Assembly (NCBI GenBank): GCA_964445195.1
Contig: CAYUKA010000056.1
Coordinates: 1 to 6,488, forward strand
Direction: 5' to 3'
Source: UM-FILTER-47-13 sp964445195
Lineage (GTDB): Bacteria > Pseudomonadota > Alphaproteobacteria > Micavibrionales > Micavibrionaceae
Length of the DNA: 6,488 nt
In this document: piece after piece, positions 6,003 to 6,488 of the stretch
Layout of the letters: each line of letters starts with the position of its first letter
Numbering within the stretch: the first letter of the stretch is position 1
The notes under the pieces: generated by a model
The model's database searches: none
The model's input: the letters and a program-made list of their open reading frames with translations, nothing else
Told to the model about the DNA's origin: nothing
Program-made: the position numbers and the translations under genes

Positions 6003-6070
6003 GGATGTTGCAGTCCTCTTGCACTTTCGCATTTATAAGCTTAATGACGTTCAACCTAGCGGCCGGCGGC

Positions 6071-6093
6071 AAAAAATCAATCTTTTTAGAAAA
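6071..6093 (+). promoter_or_regulatory. UP-element-like A/T tracts upstream of the tRNA promoter
   Basis: An A-tract (6071-6076), a T-tract (6083-6087) and further A's (6090-6093) sit just upstream of the -35 box, where RNA polymerase alpha C-terminal domains bind UP elements in strong stable-RNA promoters. The role is inferred from position and composition. Confidence 0.4.
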
Positions 6094-6096
6094 CTC

Positions 6097-6124
6097 TTGC
6101 AATCTGCGGCGAATTTCATATAGT
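6097..6124 (+). promoter_or_regulatory. Promoter of tRNA-Gly
   Basis: TTGCAA (6097-6102) and TATAGT (6119-6124) are 16 bp apart, placing the transcript start near 6131 and leaving a leader of about 16 nt before the mature tRNA at 6147. GCC directly after the -10 is GC-rich, as in stringently controlled stable-RNA promoters, which is an inference. The DNA between 6003 and 6096 must also hold the start of the divergent minus operon, but I see no convincing -35/-10 pair there. Confidence 0.65.
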
Positions 6125-6146
6125 GCCAACTCTCTTCCCACATCAG

Positions 6147-6221
6147 GCAAGTGTAGCTCAGGGGTAGAGCATCTCGTTGCCAACGAGAAGGTCGTGGGTT
6201 CGAATCCCATCACTTGCTCCA
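6147..6221 (+). tRNA. tRNA-Gly (anticodon GCC)
   Basis: A complete cloverleaf is visible. The acceptor strands GCAAGTG (6147-6153) and CACTTGC (6211-6217) pair perfectly. The D stem is GCTC/GAGC. The anticodon stem TCTCG/CGAGA encloses TTGCCAA, with anticodon GCC at 6179-6181, which reads GGC and GGU. The T arm is GTGGG-TTCGAAT-CCCAT. The discriminator is T6218 and CCA is encoded at 6219-6221, so the 3' end needs only trimming. It has its own promoter and looks monocistronic. Confidence 0.98.
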
Positions 6222-6354
6222 TATTTCAGCCTTTTCACTTTTTCGCCGTATTCGCCATTTTTTTGCCTTATTCTGTTATTTGTTTATTATCAATAACTTG
6301 CGAGTGTTTTTCAGGTGACAGAGGGCGCAAATATGGCAATTAAGGCGCTGATCT

Positions 6355-6384
6355 TTAGACATTTTTAATAAATTTAAATATATT
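6355..6384 (+). promoter_or_regulatory. Possible promoter of the gene at 6423
   Basis: TTAGAC (6355-6360) and TATATT (6379-6384) are 18 bp apart in very AT-rich DNA. TATAAG at 6384-6389 is another possible -10. Because nearly any hexamer here resembles a -10, this is only a candidate. The transcript would have a 5' leader of roughly 30 nt. Confidence 0.3.
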
Positions 6385-6408
6385 ATAAGAATATACAGTG
6401 TGTAATTT

Positions 6409-6415
6409 AGGAGGG
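6409..6415 (+). promoter_or_regulatory. Strong Shine-Dalgarno sequence of the gene at 6423
   Basis: AGGAGGG lies 7 nt before the ATG at 6423. It is the best ribosome binding site in the window and supports both that start codon and high translation of the gene that runs off the right edge. Confidence 0.85.
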
Positions 6416-6422
6416 CTTTTCA

Positions 6423-6488
6423 ATGTTCAAACGACTTCACAAACAATCACTTTACATGGGTGCGGCACTGACGACGGGTATGATGGTC
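6423..6488 (+). CDS. Start of a probable exported protein, cut by the window end
   Basis: Only 22 codons are present. The protein opens with a basic segment MFKRLHKQ followed by a hydrophobic run LYMGAALTTGMMV. That is the n-region and the beginning of the h-region of a Sec signal peptide or an N-terminal membrane anchor. No cleavage site is reached. The strong Shine-Dalgarno sequence at 6409-6415 and an AT-rich promoter region make this a believable gene and not a chance frame. The product cannot be identified; outer-membrane, periplasmic or pilin-like proteins all remain possible. Confidence 0.75.
   Translation, partial: MFKRLHKQSLYMGAALTTGMMV

Larger units (their letters stand above)
6222..6422. 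other. AT-rich intergenic region after tRNA-Gly
   Basis: About 200 bp with roughly 32% G+C by my count, clearly below the coding DNA to the left. It begins with a T-rich trailer containing seven T's (6258-6264), but no G/C-rich hairpin precedes them, so I do not call an intrinsic terminator. An 11-codon open frame lies at 6333-6368. Positions 6355-6408 have about 13% G+C and include the imperfect palindrome TATATT-ATAAG-AATATA (6379-6395). No homologue-like coding signal was found. Confidence 0.6.

Noticed and set aside
6003..6032. ATG at 6032 as the deacylase start
   Set aside because: It has no Shine-Dalgarno sequence, and the ten extra residues are not part of the domain. The rejection is only moderate because the RBS for 6002 is 11 nt away.
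5941..6222. 93-codon minus-strand frame with GFEPTTFSLATRCSTPEL
   Set aside because: This string is the well-known false peptide made by translating the antisense strand of a tRNA gene. It lies on tRNA-Gly.
6222..6270. Intrinsic terminator after tRNA-Gly
   Set aside because: There are T-runs, but no stem with G/C pairs precedes them; the flanking sequence lacks G residues to pair.
5951..6343. 130-codon plus-strand frame containing SGVEHLVANEKVVGSNPITCS
   Set aside because: This is the sense-strand translation of the same tRNA, another classic artefact.
1..6488. CRISPR array, insertion sequence, toxin-antitoxin or defence genes
   Set aside because: No spaced repeat array, terminal inverted repeats, transposase, integrase or toxin-like genes are visible on either strand.

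Overview
The window reads as chromosomal housekeeping DNA of an alphaproteobacterium. The evidence is an NYN/LabA-like nuclease gene followed by a family 5 uracil-DNA glycosylase, a Trm112-like protein whose Cys motif is reduced to CPLT, a chaperedoxin (CnoX/YbbN) that keeps a WCGPC site, and a tRNA promoter of the TTG(C/A)..TATAGT type. The order (Kordiimonadales-like or other) cannot be fixed from this sequence. Coding DNA is moderately GC-rich; the DNA after the tRNA is only about 32% G+C by my count.

Layout. Positions 1-1435 (+): an NYN-domain RNase-like gene, then udgB, with an 81-bp gap holding a strong stem-loop. The udgB stop codon overlaps the stop of the opposite-strand gene at 1432-1435. 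Positions 1432-6002 (-), read right to left: a YbaK/ProX-type aminoacyl-tRNA deacylase, cnoX, a stand-alone LON-substrate-binding-domain protein, a Trm112-like protein, leuA, and an OGFr-domain protein. Gaps are 11, 25, 42, -4 and 78 bp, so this looks like one operon with internal promoters. Positions 6147-6221 (+): tRNA-Gly(GCC) with an encoded CCA and a good promoter, divergent from the operon. Positions 6222-6422 are AT-rich intergenic DNA. At 6423 a gene with a strong ribosome binding site and a signal-peptide-like N-terminus runs off the window.

How the genes work together. The first three genes of the minus operon share a theme of protein quality: clearing misacylated tRNA, protecting oxidation-prone proteins, and a Lon-type substrate-recognition fold. 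The Trm112-like protein overlaps leuA by ATGA, so leucine synthesis is probably translationally coupled to it. The two plus-strand genes at the left concern nucleic-acid processing and uracil repair.

I found no mobile element, CRISPR array, defence system or clearly new system. The better leads are: a promoter placed so that the trm112-leuA transcript would be leaderless; the stem-loop and repeated TATCCAG motif before udgB; the repeated TAGAC sites before the NYN gene; a bacterial OGFr-domain protein of unknown function; an Arg where the ProX family usually has its key Lys; and the AT-rich junction after tRNA-Gly.
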